Assembly: GCF_036246005.1 (NCBI RefSeq)
Contig: NZ_CP109171.1
Location: 4,266,001 to 4,330,000 of the forward strand
Reading direction: 5' to 3'
Source of the DNA: Streptomyces sp. NBC_01723
Lineage (GTDB): Bacteria; Actinomycetota; Actinomycetes; Streptomycetales; Streptomycetaceae
Length of the DNA stretch: 64,000 bases
Below, one piece after another: positions 25,711-33,635 of this stretch (position 1 is its first letter; each line of letters starts with the position of its first letter). The translations under genes and the position numbers were made by a program. The notes beneath the pieces are model-generated. The model saw nothing but the letters and a program-made list of their open reading frames with translations, was not told where the DNA came from and ran no database searches.

Positions 25711-26361
25711 TCAGCTGAAGACGATCATCGACCCCTGCGCCAGGCTCCGCGTGGCCGCCGCGTGCAGGCCCAGCCACACGTGTCGCTCCCGGGCGAAGGG
25801 ACTGGAGTCGTAGGGCGCGGGCACGGCCGGCTCCTCCAGCTCCGTCGGCGCGAGCGGCGGCTGCGGCGGCGCCGGGGGGTTGGCGGGGTCGATGCCGAGG
25901 GCCGGGGCGACGGACTCCAGCTCCCGCAGCAGGGCGTGCGAGGAGCCCAAGGGGCCGCCGCCCGCGAGGAGTTCGTCGTTGGCGAGCGGGTGCGGGAAGT
26001 CGACCGGGACGTAGGCGCCCGCGTGGTCGTAGTGCCAGACCAGGTGCGACTGCTGGGCCGTCGACTCGAACATCTCCAGCAACTGCTCGTAGTCACCGCC
26101 GAGTTCGTCCACCGGGGTCACCGGCAGCCCGCACACCTGGAGCAGGTGTGCCCGGCGCAGGAAGTGCAGCGCGTCGTAGTCGAAGCCTGCCACCGGCCCG
26201 ACCTCGCCGGTGAGTCCCGGCATGTACTGGTACACCGGCACCGGCGGCAGCCCGGCCTCGGCGAGCACCTTGTCGTATTGCGCGAGTTCTTCGGCGAACG
26301 GGTTGTCCGGCGTGTGGCACAAGACGTCGACGAGCGGTACCAGCCACAGGTCACAGGCCAA
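25711..26361 (-). CDS. conserved protein of unknown function, TTG start
   Basis: 216 aa, rich in aromatic and acidic residues (YDKVLAEAGLPPVPVYQYMPGL, HFLRRAHLLQVCGLPVTPVDELGGDYEQLLEMFES, HLVWHYDHAGAYVPVDFPHPLA), soluble. A Pro-rich stretch lies near 175-185. I do not recognise the family. The TTG start is chosen because AGGAG lies seven bases before it and no ATG or GTG sits nearby. It follows the GntR gene by 96 bases on the same strand. Confidence 0.6.
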   Translation of the reverse strand: MACDLWLVPLVDVLCHTPDNPFAEELAQYDKVLAEAGLPPVPVYQYMPGLTGEVGPVAGFDYDALHFLRRAHLLQVCGLPVTPVDELGGDYEQLLEMFESTAQQSHLVWHYDHAGAYVPVDFPHPLANDELLAGGGPLGSSHALLRELESVAPALGIDPANPPAPPQPPLAPTELEEPAVPAPYDSSPFARERHVWLGLHAAATRSLAQGSMIVFS

Positions 26362-26457
26362 AAGAGGACTCCTCACACAGCACAGCGGGTCAGGAAAGGG
26401 TAGTCGGTGCGTGTCGCGTGCAGGTCCCATACCCATCTGGCGCCCGACCACGACACC

Positions 26458-27192
26458 TCAGCCGTTGGTCATCCCCCGCCCGGTCCCCAGGTCGTCCCGG
26501 GCGAGCCGTTCGATCAGCGCGAGCGAGTGGGCGTTGTACGCGTGCACCAGCGACCGCGCGCCCGGCACGTCGCGGCGGGCGAGGGCGTCGACCAGCTCGG
26601 TGTGCCCGGACCACAGCGCGCCGCGCAGCTCGCTGAGCCGGCGCAGGTGCTGCACCGTGCACACCCAGGACTGCACGCGCAGCCGGTGCAGGAAGTCGGA
26701 GAGGTAGGCGTTGCCGAAGAGGATGGCCAGCTCGCGCCAGAACCGCAGGTCGTAGCCGATGAGGACGGTCAGTTCGCCGGCCGCGGCGGCGCGCTGGGCC
26801 TCCTCGCCCCGGCGCCGCACTCCGGCGAGGGCGGCGGCGACGCGCGGGTCGTCCGGGTCCGGGCCGGCCTCCAGGTCCCCGGCGAGGGACAGGAACATCC
26901 CGTCGGTCACCAGGTTGCGGGCCTCGACCATGCCGCGGAAGTCGTCGACCGAGTACTCGTGCACCCGGAAGCCCCGGTGGTGGTCGGCGTCCAGGAGCCC
27001 CTGTGCGGACAGGTCGACCAGGGCCTCGCGCACGGGCGTCGCGGACACCCCGTACTGCTCGGCGATCTCCTTGACGGTGAACTCCTGCCCCGGCTGGAGC
27101 CTGCCGGCCAGCACCTCGTCGCGGAGCGCGTCGGCGATCTGCTGCCGCAGGGTGCTGCGCGTGACGGCACCGGTGCCGCTGGGGCCGGGCAT
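26458..27192 (-). CDS. GntR family regulator (FadR/FCD type)
   Basis: 244 aa. The winged HTH spans about 10-75 (TRSTLRQQIADALRDEVLAGRLQPGQEFTVKEIAEQYGVSATPVREALVDLSAQGLL). An all-helical FCD effector domain follows (VEARNLVTDGMFLSL, DLRFWRELAILFGNAYLSDFLHRLR, HTELVDALARRDVPGARSLVHAYNAHSL), with Asp/His residues that bind a metal or carboxylate ligand in this family. The ATG at 27192 is used. Two CGGTGTAC copies (27247-27254, 27314-27321) between it and the aminotransferase gene are possible operators. It may sense a substrate of that enzyme; this is inference. Confidence 0.85.
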   Translation of the reverse strand: MPGPSGTGAVTRSTLRQQIADALRDEVLAGRLQPGQEFTVKEIAEQYGVSATPVREALVDLSAQGLLDADHHRGFRVHEYSVDDFRGMVEARNLVTDGMFLSLAGDLEAGPDPDDPRVAAALAGVRRRGEEAQRAAAAGELTVLIGYDLRFWRELAILFGNAYLSDFLHRLRVQSWVCTVQHLRRLSELRGALWSGHTELVDALARRDVPGARSLVHAYNAHSLALIERLARDDLGTGRGMTNG

Positions 27193-27329
27193 GGGCGGGC
27201 GGTCTCCTCGTCGCGGGCGGGGCGTGCGGGCTCGCACACATGTCTACGGTGTACGAGCACGCCACCATACGCGCCGACGCCCCCTCCCTGCCCGCAAGCG
27301 GGCAGGGACTCCACGGTGTACTCCTGTCG

Positions 27330-28685
27330 CTACCCGGTGTACTCGTCCGCCACGGACAGCGCCGTGTCCAGGACCTCCAGGCCCTCCTTCAGCTCGGCCT
27401 CCGAGATGTTGCACGGCGGCACGACGTGCGTGCGGTTCATGTTCACGAACGGCCACACGCCGTGGGACTTGGCGGAGGCGGCGAACGCGGACATCGGGGT
27501 GGCCGCCTGTCCGGTCGCGTTGTAGGGCACCAGGGGCTCCCGGGTCTGCCGGTTCTTCACCAGGTCCAGCGCCCAGAACATGCCGGTGCCGCGCACGTCG
27601 CCCACGCTGGGGTGCCGTTCGGCCAGCTCCCGCAGGGCCGGCTCGACGACCTCGGCACCGAGCCGCGCCGCGTGTTCGACGATGCCCTCCTCCGCCATCA
27701 CGTTGATCGTGGCGACGGCGGCGGCGCAGGCCAGCGGGTGCCCGGAGTAGGTCAGGCCGCCCGGGTAGGGGCGCTCGGCGAACGTCTCGGCGATCTTCGC
27801 GGAGATGGCGACACCGCCCAGCGGCACGTACCCCGAGTTCACGCCCTTGGCGAAGGTCATCAGGTCGGGCACGACGTCGTACAGGTCGGCCGCGAACCAC
27901 GTACCGGTCCGCCCGAACCCGGCCATGACCTCGTCCAGCACGAAGACGATGCCGTACTTGTCGCAGATCTCGCGGACCCCGGCGAGGTAACCGGCCGGCG
28001 GCATCATGATCCCCGCCGTGCCCGGGACCGTCTCCAGGACGATCGCGGCGACGGACGCCGGGCCCTCGAAGGCGATCGTCGTCTCCAGGTGCTCCAGCGC
28101 CCGCGCGCACTCCTGCTCCTCGGTCTCGGCGTAGAAGCGCGAGCGGTACAGGAAGGGGCCCCAGAAGTGCACGACACCCGCGGTGCCGCTGTCGGAGGCC
28201 CAGCGGCGCGGGTCGCCGGTGAGGTTGATCGCCTGCTGGGTGCCGCCGTGGTACGAGCGGTAGGCCGACAGCACCTTCGGCCGCCCGGTGTGCAGCCGCG
28301 CCATGCGCACGGCGTGCTCGACGGCGTCGGCGCCGCCGTTGGTGAAGAAGATCTTGTCCAGGTCGCCGGGCGTCCGCTCGGCGATCAGCCGGGCCGCCTC
28401 CGAGCGCGCCTCGACGGCGAACGCGGGCGCGAACGTCGTCATCCTCGCCGCCTGCTCCTGGATCGCGGCGACGACCTTGGGGTGCTGGTAGCCGATGTTG
28501 GTGTAGACGAGTCCGCTGGCGAGGTCGAGGTAGCGCTTGCCCTCGTAGTCCCAGAAGTACGATCCCTCGGCGCCGGCGACGGCGAGCGGGTCGATGAGCT
28601 CCTGGGCGGACCAGGAGTGGAAGACGTGCGCGCGGTCCGCGGCCTTCACGGCGGCGCCGGCCTGGAGGTGTGGCTCAGGAGTCAT
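27330..28685 (-). CDS. class III aminotransferase
   Basis: 451 aa PLP enzyme of the omega/acetylornithine aminotransferase superfamily. Visible are FWDYEGKRYLDLASGLVYTNIGYQHPKVV, FFTNGGADAVEHAVRMAR (phosphate-binding), the SYHGGT segment near 145, VLDEVMAGFGRTG, and the PLP lysine in LMTFAKGVNSGYVPLGGVA near 270. The substrate is unknown; close relatives act on taurine, beta-alanine or pyruvate-dependent amines. It has a leaderless-type promoter and is divergent from the Ser/Thr kinase gene. Confidence 0.88.
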   Translation of the reverse strand: MTPEPHLQAGAAVKAADRAHVFHSWSAQELIDPLAVAGAEGSYFWDYEGKRYLDLASGLVYTNIGYQHPKVVAAIQEQAARMTTFAPAFAVEARSEAARLIAERTPGDLDKIFFTNGGADAVEHAVRMARLHTGRPKVLSAYRSYHGGTQQAINLTGDPRRWASDSGTAGVVHFWGPFLYRSRFYAETEEQECARALEHLETTIAFEGPASVAAIVLETVPGTAGIMMPPAGYLAGVREICDKYGIVFVLDEVMAGFGRTGTWFAADLYDVVPDLMTFAKGVNSGYVPLGGVAISAKIAETFAERPYPGGLTYSGHPLACAAAVATINVMAEEGIVEHAARLGAEVVEPALRELAERHPSVGDVRGTGMFWALDLVKNRQTREPLVPYNATGQAATPMSAFAASAKSHGVWPFVNMNRTHVVPPCNISEAELKEGLEVLDTALSVADEYTG

Positions 28686-28692
28686 GCGGCCG

Positions 28693-28698
28693 AGCGTA
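28693..28698 (-). promoter_or_regulatory. -10 box of a probable leaderless aminotransferase promoter
   Basis: On the minus strand TACGCT ends seven bases before the ATG at 28685, and no Shine-Dalgarno site is present. Confidence 0.5.
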
Positions 28699-28882
28699 GA
28701 TGTCCGCGATGCGGAAACGGAATCGGCGTCCTGTCTGCGGTCCGGGGCTTTCCACGACAGGTTGTCGACGTGCGGGCCCCCGGTCACGGATAGGACCCCC
28801 TCGGACAAGACCCCCTCCTCGGAGGGGGCGCCCGCACTATCCTCGCTCTGTTGCGCACGTTCGGGGGGAAGGCGGCGGCGAC

Positions 28883-30715
28883 ATGCACGAGCTGGGGGAC
28901 GGGGATCCGATGGGGGTCCCCCCAGGCGTTCGGCACCGGGGGAGCATCGGGGCGTACCGGCTGCTGGGGCGGCTGGGCGCGGGCGGTATGGGCCACGTCT
29001 ATCTGGCCCGCTCGGACCGGGGGCGCACGGTCGCCGTGAAACTGGTCCGCGAGGAGCTGGCCGCGCTGGAGGAGTTCCGGGAGCGCTTCCGGCAGGAGGT
29101 CGCGGCCGCCCGTCGGGTCGGCGGCCACTGGACCGCACCCGTGCTGGACGCCGACACCGAGGCCGCCGTGCCGTGGCTGGCCACCGGGTACGTGGCGGGC
29201 CCCAGCCTCCAGCAGGTCGTCGGGCACGACCACGGCGCGCTGCCCGAGCGGTCGGTCCGCATCCTGGGAGCCGGTCTCGCGCACGCCCTCCAGGACATCC
29301 ACGCCGCCGGGATCGTCCACCGCGACCTCAAGCCGTCCAACGTGCTCGTCACCATCGACGGGCCCCGCGTCATCGACTTCGGCATCGCGCGGGCCCTCCA
29401 GACGGTCACCGACGGCGGACTCACCCGCACCGGGGCGCTCGTCGGCTCGCCCGGTTTCATGGCGCCGGAGCAGGTGCGCGGCGACCGGATCACGCCCGCC
29501 TGCGACGTCTTCTGCCTCGGCTCCGTCCTCGCCTACGCCGCCACCGGCGCGCTGCCCTTCGGCACCGCCAACAGCGGCGTGCACGCCCTGATGTTCCGCA
29601 TCGCGCAGGAGGAGCCCGACCTGGACGGTGTGCCCGAGGGCATCGCCGACCTGGTGCGCGACTGCCTGAAGAAGGACCCCGCCGCGCGCCCCGTCCTCGC
29701 CGAGGTCCTGGAGCGCACGGGCGCGCAGGACACGGTCACCGACGGCCGTTCCCGCGACCCGTGGCTGCCCGGCGCCCTGGTCGCCCAGCTCGGCCGGCAC
29801 GCCGTACGGCTGCTGGACACGGAGAACCCGGAGCCGCCGGGCGGCACGTCCCCGCTCCCGCAGACCCCCGTGGCGGGACCCCCGCCACCGCGCGAGCCGG
29901 GCGGCGGCGCAGGCGGGGGAGCCCCGCTGAACCACCTCCCCACGCTGGTCGCGGGCCAGACCCCGCCCTCCACCACACCCCCGCCCGCCCACGGGTACGC
30001 CGTCCCGGCCCCGGCCTGGAACGCGCCGCCGCCCTCCGGCCACCCGCAGCCGTACGGCGGCGGCGGCCCGACCCCGCCCTCCGGCCACCCGCAGCCGTAC
30101 GGCGGCGGCCCGACCCCGCCCTACGGGCCCCCGCCGCCGTACGGCCCGCCCTACGACCCGCCCCGGAGCGGCCGCTCCACCGCGCTGCTGATCGCCGTCG
30201 CCCTGGTCGTCGCGCTAGGCGCCGGCGGCTCGGTCTACGCCCTGATGAGCGGGGGCGGCGACGACCGGGCCGACGGCGGTCCCACGCCCACGCCGACGGT
30301 CACCGCGTCCCGGAACACGGACGGGTCGGCTCCCACCGTCGACGCGGACCAGCCGACCCGGGACGGCACGATCCCGACGGCGTACCTGGGCACGTGGGCC
30401 ACCACCATCGACAACGCCTCCGGCGTCCACACCCGCACGCTGACCATCCGGCAGGGCGAGGTGGGAGACACGGTCCTGTCCCTCGTCGCCGACGGCCCCG
30501 CGGGCAACGGCACCTACCACTGCGTCTTCGAGGCCGACCTGACCGACACCCCGGGCCCCGACGGCCCCGTGACGGTCGGCCCCTCCACGGTGACCACGGG
30601 CCCGTCCACCACCTGCACCCCGGGCGCCCCCACGGAGGTCGCCCTCCTGCCGAACGGCACCCTGCAACGCACGAACACGGCCACGGGCGAAACCCTGACG
30701 TACACCCGCCAGTAG
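28883..30715 (+). CDS. membrane Ser/Thr protein kinase (PknB-type catalytic domain)
   Basis: 610 aa. The kinase domain (about 25-285) is complete: glycine loop LGAGGMGHV, K53 in VAVKLV, HRDLKPSN with D148, DFG with D165, and APE in GFMAPEQV. Residues 300-430 are a Pro/Gly-rich juxtamembrane linker with repeated PPSGHPQPYGGG. A single helix lies at about 433-456, then an external domain (GTWATTIDNASGVHTRTLTIRQGEVGDTVLSLVADGPAGNGTYHCVFEADL) that may sense a ligand and has a Cys pair. It has no PASTA repeats. Substrates are not evident; the convergent SLATT-like membrane protein is a possible one. Confidence 0.9.
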   Translation: MHELGDGDPMGVPPGVRHRGSIGAYRLLGRLGAGGMGHVYLARSDRGRTVAVKLVREELAALEEFRERFRQEVAAARRVGGHWTAPVLDADTEAAVPWLATGYVAGPSLQQVVGHDHGALPERSVRILGAGLAHALQDIHAAGIVHRDLKPSNVLVTIDGPRVIDFGIARALQTVTDGGLTRTGALVGSPGFMAPEQVRGDRITPACDVFCLGSVLAYAATGALPFGTANSGVHALMFRIAQEEPDLDGVPEGIADLVRDCLKKDPAARPVLAEVLERTGAQDTVTDGRSRDPWLPGALVAQLGRHAVRLLDTENPEPPGGTSPLPQTPVAGPPPPREPGGGAGGGAPLNHLPTLVAGQTPPSTTPPPAHGYAVPAPAWNAPPPSGHPQPYGGGGPTPPSGHPQPYGGGPTPPYGPPPPYGPPYDPPRSGRSTALLIAVALVVALGAGGSVYALMSGGGDDRADGGPTPTPTVTASRNTDGSAPTVDADQPTRDGTIPTAYLGTWATTIDNASGVHTRTLTIRQGEVGDTVLSLVADGPAGNGTYHCVFEADLTDTPGPDGPVTVGPSTVTTGPSTTCTPGAPTEVALLPNGTLQRTNTATGETLTYTRQ

Positions 30716-30738
30716 CCCCCACCCAGCTGCGGGCAGTC

Positions 30739-30756
30739 GTGCCGCTGGGGCGGCAC
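30739..30756. terminator. GC hairpin after the kinase gene
   Basis: GTGCCGC-tggg-GCGGCAC, a 7-bp perfect stem 24 bases after the stop. A second GCGGCAC copy at 30768-30774 allows alternative pairing. It lies between convergent genes; I recall similar sequence as a common Streptomyces intergenic element. Confidence 0.5.
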
Positions 30757-30860
30757 GGGTGGGCGCAGCGGCACCCGGCCAGCGCCGGCCCGCGACACCC
30801 ACCCCCGGCCCACCACAGCGCCGGTCACTCCCCGGCCGACCTCACCACACCAACCTCACG

Positions 30861-30904
30861 CGCGAACCCAGCGCCACGTCACCGCGAACCCAGCGGCACG
30901 TCAC
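30861..30904. repeat. 22-bp tandem duplication over a stop codon
   Basis: CGCGAACCCAGCGSCACGTC plus AC is present twice (30861-30882, 30883-30904) with one mismatch. The second copy contains the stop codon of the minus-strand gene ending at 30901. Confidence 0.7.
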
Positions 30905-31668
30905 CGCGGCTCCGGCGGCCGCTGCCGAGGCATGTTCGGCCGAGCCCCGTTCGCAGGCGCCGAGAACCGCCCCGGCCCGGCCACCCCCGCCTCCGAGGGC
31001 CGGCCGCCCGCCATCCCGCCACCCACCCCCGACTGCAGCCCCAGCGGTGCCGCCCCGGACCGGAAGTCCACCATCCAGTCCGCCGTCTCCGCCCGCACCA
31101 GCTCCGTCACGTCGTCCGAGAACCGCCGGAGGACCAGCAGGCACCGCTCGGCCGCCTCGCCGGCCGTCCCGTCCGCCGGCCCCAGCACCTCCCGCACGCT
31201 CTCCGACGCCCAGTCGAACTGGAGCGCCTGGAGCCGCCGCTGCACCGCCTGCGCCGTGGCCACGTCCCGCATCCACCCGGACGTGACCCCGAAGTACCGG
31301 TCCGCGGCCACGCAGGCCACCGCGACCAGCAGTGCGAGATACCCCCAGGGGGCCGCCCCGCCCACCAGCCCGGACATGTCGAGCAGCGGCAGCGCCGCCC
31401 CGGCGACCGCCCCCACCGCCGCCCCGCCCCGCAGCAGCACGGCGCCCCGCCGCTTCCACACCCGGTCGGCCAGATACCAGGCCGCAGTGTCCAGCGCCCC
31501 CCTCTCCACCCACCGGTACAGCTCGTCCAGCCGGTCGGCGGGCAGCGCCCAGTCGCCGAGCGGAAACGCCCGTCCGGCCAGGTCGCCCGGCCGCGCCCCG
31601 GCCGCCCCCTGCTCGCCCCGCCCGTCCTGCGGCGGCCCCTCGGGCTGCCTCTCCGGCTGACCCACCCG
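30901..31668 (-). CDS. SLATT-like two-TM membrane protein
   Basis: 255 aa. An N-terminal Gln/Pro-rich region is followed by WALPADRLDELYRWVERGALDTAAWYLADRVWKRRGAVLL. Two membrane helices follow (about 92-112 and 117-140), then YFGVTSGWMRDVATAQAVQRRLQALQFDWASESVREVL. This layout fits the SLATT fold (2-TM domains associated with SMODS/SLOG conflict systems, per Burroughs and Aravind). The C-terminus is a Gly/Pro-rich tail. No nucleotide cyclase is adjacent, so a defence role is only suggested. GTG at 31668 has GGGAG upstream; GTG 31686 is an alternative. It is divergent from ebfC. Confidence 0.6.
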   Translation of the reverse strand, partial: RVGQPERQPEGPPQDGRGEQGAAGARPGDLAGRAFPLGDWALPADRLDELYRWVERGALDTAAWYLADRVWKRRGAVLLRGGAAVGAVAGAALPLLDMSGLVGGAAPWGYLALLVAVACVAADRYFGVTSGWMRDVATAQAVQRRLQALQFDWASESVREVLGPADGTAGEAAERCLLVLRRFSDDVTELVRAETADWMVDFRSGAAPLGLQSGVGGGMAGGRPSEAGVAGPGRFSAPANGARPNMPRQRPPEPR

Positions 31669-31895
31669 GCACTCCCTACTGCTCACCGTCCGCTCCTGCT
31701 CGGAACCCTTCCTACCGCCCAATGGGTGGCGAAGCCGTGGGTTCCGCCGTCTTGCCGCCCAGAAGAGGGCCGTGATCAGGTATAGGACTGGGGCGACATC
31801 ACCCGAAAGAGTGCTGGGGCGAGGGCCCCCCGGACCACGTAGGCTCGTGCCGAACGGGAAAAATCCGCGACGAGCCGTAGTGACAGGAGCTGAAC

Positions 31896-32240
31896 GTGAT
31901 CCCCGGTGGTGGCCAGCCCAACATGCAGCAGTTGCTCCAGCAGGCCCAGAAGATGCAGCAGGACCTCGCCCGGGCCCAGGAGGAACTGGCACAGACCGAG
32001 GTCGAGGGCCAGGCGGGCGGCGGCCTGGTGAAGGCGACGGTCACCGGCTCCGGCGAGCTGCGCGGCCTCGTGATCGACCCGAAGGCGGTGGACCCGGAGG
32101 ACACCGAGACCCTCGCCGACCTGGTCGTCGCCGCGGTCCAGGCGGCCAACGAGAACGCGCAGACCCTCCAGCAGGAGAAGCTCGGCCCCCTCGCCCAGGG
32201 CATGGGCGGCGGCAGCGGCATCCCCGGCCTGCCTTTCTGA
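31896..32240 (+). CDS. YbaB/EbfC family nucleoid-associated protein
   Basis: 114 aa. The family pattern is clear: [77 protein letters not shown]. EbfC proteins are small dimeric DNA-binding proteins and are usually encoded directly before recR, as here. The GTG start has AGGAG eight bases upstream. The Gly-rich C-terminus ([13 protein letters not shown]) is common in actinobacteria. Confidence 0.92.
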   Translation: MIPGGGQPNMQQLLQQAQKMQQDLARAQEELAQTEVEGQAGGGLVKATVTGSGELRGLVIDPKAVDPEDTETLADLVVAAVQAANENAQTLQQEKLGPLAQGMGGGSGIPGLPF

Positions 32241-32313
32241 GTTCGCCTTTCTCAGACCGGCGGAAGCCGTCTACCGTACGTAGTGCAGGAACCTCAGGAA
32301 GGACGGCAGTCCG

Positions 32314-32913
32314 TTGTACGAAGGCGTGGTCCAGGACCTCATCGACGAGCTCGGGCGCCTGCCCGGCGTCGGGCCCAAGAGCGCGCAGCGGATCGCCTTC
32401 CACGTCCTCCAGGCGGAACCGACCGACGTACGACGGCTCGCCCAGGCCCTCATGGAAGTGAAGGCCAAGGTCCGCTTCTGCGCGACCTGCGGGAACGTGG
32501 CGCAGGAGGAGCAGTGCAACATCTGCCGCGACGCCCGGCGCGACCCCGCCGTGATCTGCGTGGTGGAGGAACCGAAGGACGTCGTCGCCATCGAGCGCAC
32601 CCGTGAGTTCCGCGGGCGCTACCACGTGCTCGGTGGCGCGATCAGCCCGATCGACGGGGTCGGCCCCGACGACCTCCGCATCCGTGAACTGCTGGCCCGC
32701 CTGGCGGACGGCACGGTCACGGAACTGATCCTGGCCACGGACCCGAATCTGGAGGGCGAGGCCACGGCCACGTACCTCGCCCGCATGATCAAACCGATGG
32801 GCCTCAAGGTCACCCGCCTGGCCAGCGGCCTCCCGGTGGGTGGGGATCTGGAATACGCGGACGAGGTGACCCTCGGCCGCGCCTTCGAGGGGAGACGACT
32901 CCTAGATGTCTGA
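32314..32913 (+). CDS. recR: recombination protein RecR
   Basis: 199 aa, full length. It acts with RecF and RecO to load RecA at gaps. A helix-hairpin-helix ([20 protein letters not shown]) is at about 10-30. The C4 zinc finger is C54 to C69 approximately ([21 protein letters not shown]). The Toprim domain ([48 protein letters not shown]) completes it. The start is TTG with AGGAAGG about 11 bases upstream. It overlaps the DUF5063 gene by eight bases. Confidence 0.95.
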   Translation: MYEGVVQDLIDELGRLPGVGPKSAQRIAFHVLQAEPTDVRRLAQALMEVKAKVRFCATCGNVAQEEQCNICRDARRDPAVICVVEEPKDVVAIERTREFRGRYHVLGGAISPIDGVGPDDLRIRELLARLADGTVTELILATDPNLEGEATATYLARMIKPMGLKVTRLASGLPVGGDLEYADEVTLGRAFEGRRLLDV

Positions 32914-33565
32914 CGCCACGCTGCACGCGACCGACCAGAACCCCGACGACTTCGCGGTCCAGATCGCGGACCAGATCGAAAGCTTCCTGGTCGCGGTCAC
33001 GGAAGTGGCCAAGGGCGACGAACCGGACTCGGCCGTCCCCTTCCTCCTCCTGGAGGTCTCCCAGCTCATGCTGGCCGGCGGCCGCCTGGGCGCCCACGAG
33101 GACATCGTCCCCGACGAGCGCTACGAGCCCGACCCGGGCCCGGAACTCGACGTCGACGACCTCCGCGAGAACCTCGCCCGCATCCTCGACCCCATCGACG
33201 TCTACTCCGAGGTCTTCGACCCCTACGAGCCGCGCAAGGCCCCGGTCCCGGCCCGCATCTCCGACGACCTCACCGACGTCATCACCGATCTCCGCCACGG
33301 CATGGTCCACTACAAGGCCGGCCGCACCACGGAGGCCCTGTGGTGGTGGCAGTTCTCCTACTTCTCCAACTGGGGCTCCACCGCCTCCGCCACCCTGCGC
33401 GCCCTCCAGTCGGTCGTCGCCCACGTCCGCCTCAACCAGCCCCTGGCCGCCCTCGACGGCCTGGACACCGACGAGGACCTCGGCGACGAAACCCTGGAAA
33501 CGGAGGCCGGCCGGGTCATGGTGGAGGAGATCGCGGGGCCGCTGGGGCTGCGGCCGGTCAAGTAA
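32906..33565 (+). CDS. DUF5063 family protein
   Basis: 219 aa soluble acidic protein. [67 protein letters not shown] and the later [34 protein letters not shown] fit the actinobacterial DUF5063 family that commonly follows recR. The function is not known. Overlap ATGTCTGA with recR implies translational coupling, which hints at a role linked to repair or to the ebfC-recR unit. Confidence 0.8.
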   Translation: MSDATLHATDQNPDDFAVQIADQIESFLVAVTEVAKGDEPDSAVPFLLLEVSQLMLAGGRLGAHEDIVPDERYEPDPGPELDVDDLRENLARILDPIDVYSEVFDPYEPRKAPVPARISDDLTDVITDLRHGMVHYKAGRTTEALWWWQFSYFSNWGSTASATLRALQSVVAHVRLNQPLAALDGLDTDEDLGDETLETEAGRVMVEEIAGPLGLRPVK

Positions 33566-33635
33566 CGGGACCGGTCCTGACCCAAGTCTGCGCAGTCCCC
33601 TGACGGTTGGGGCCCGGGACGTCATGATGTGACGT

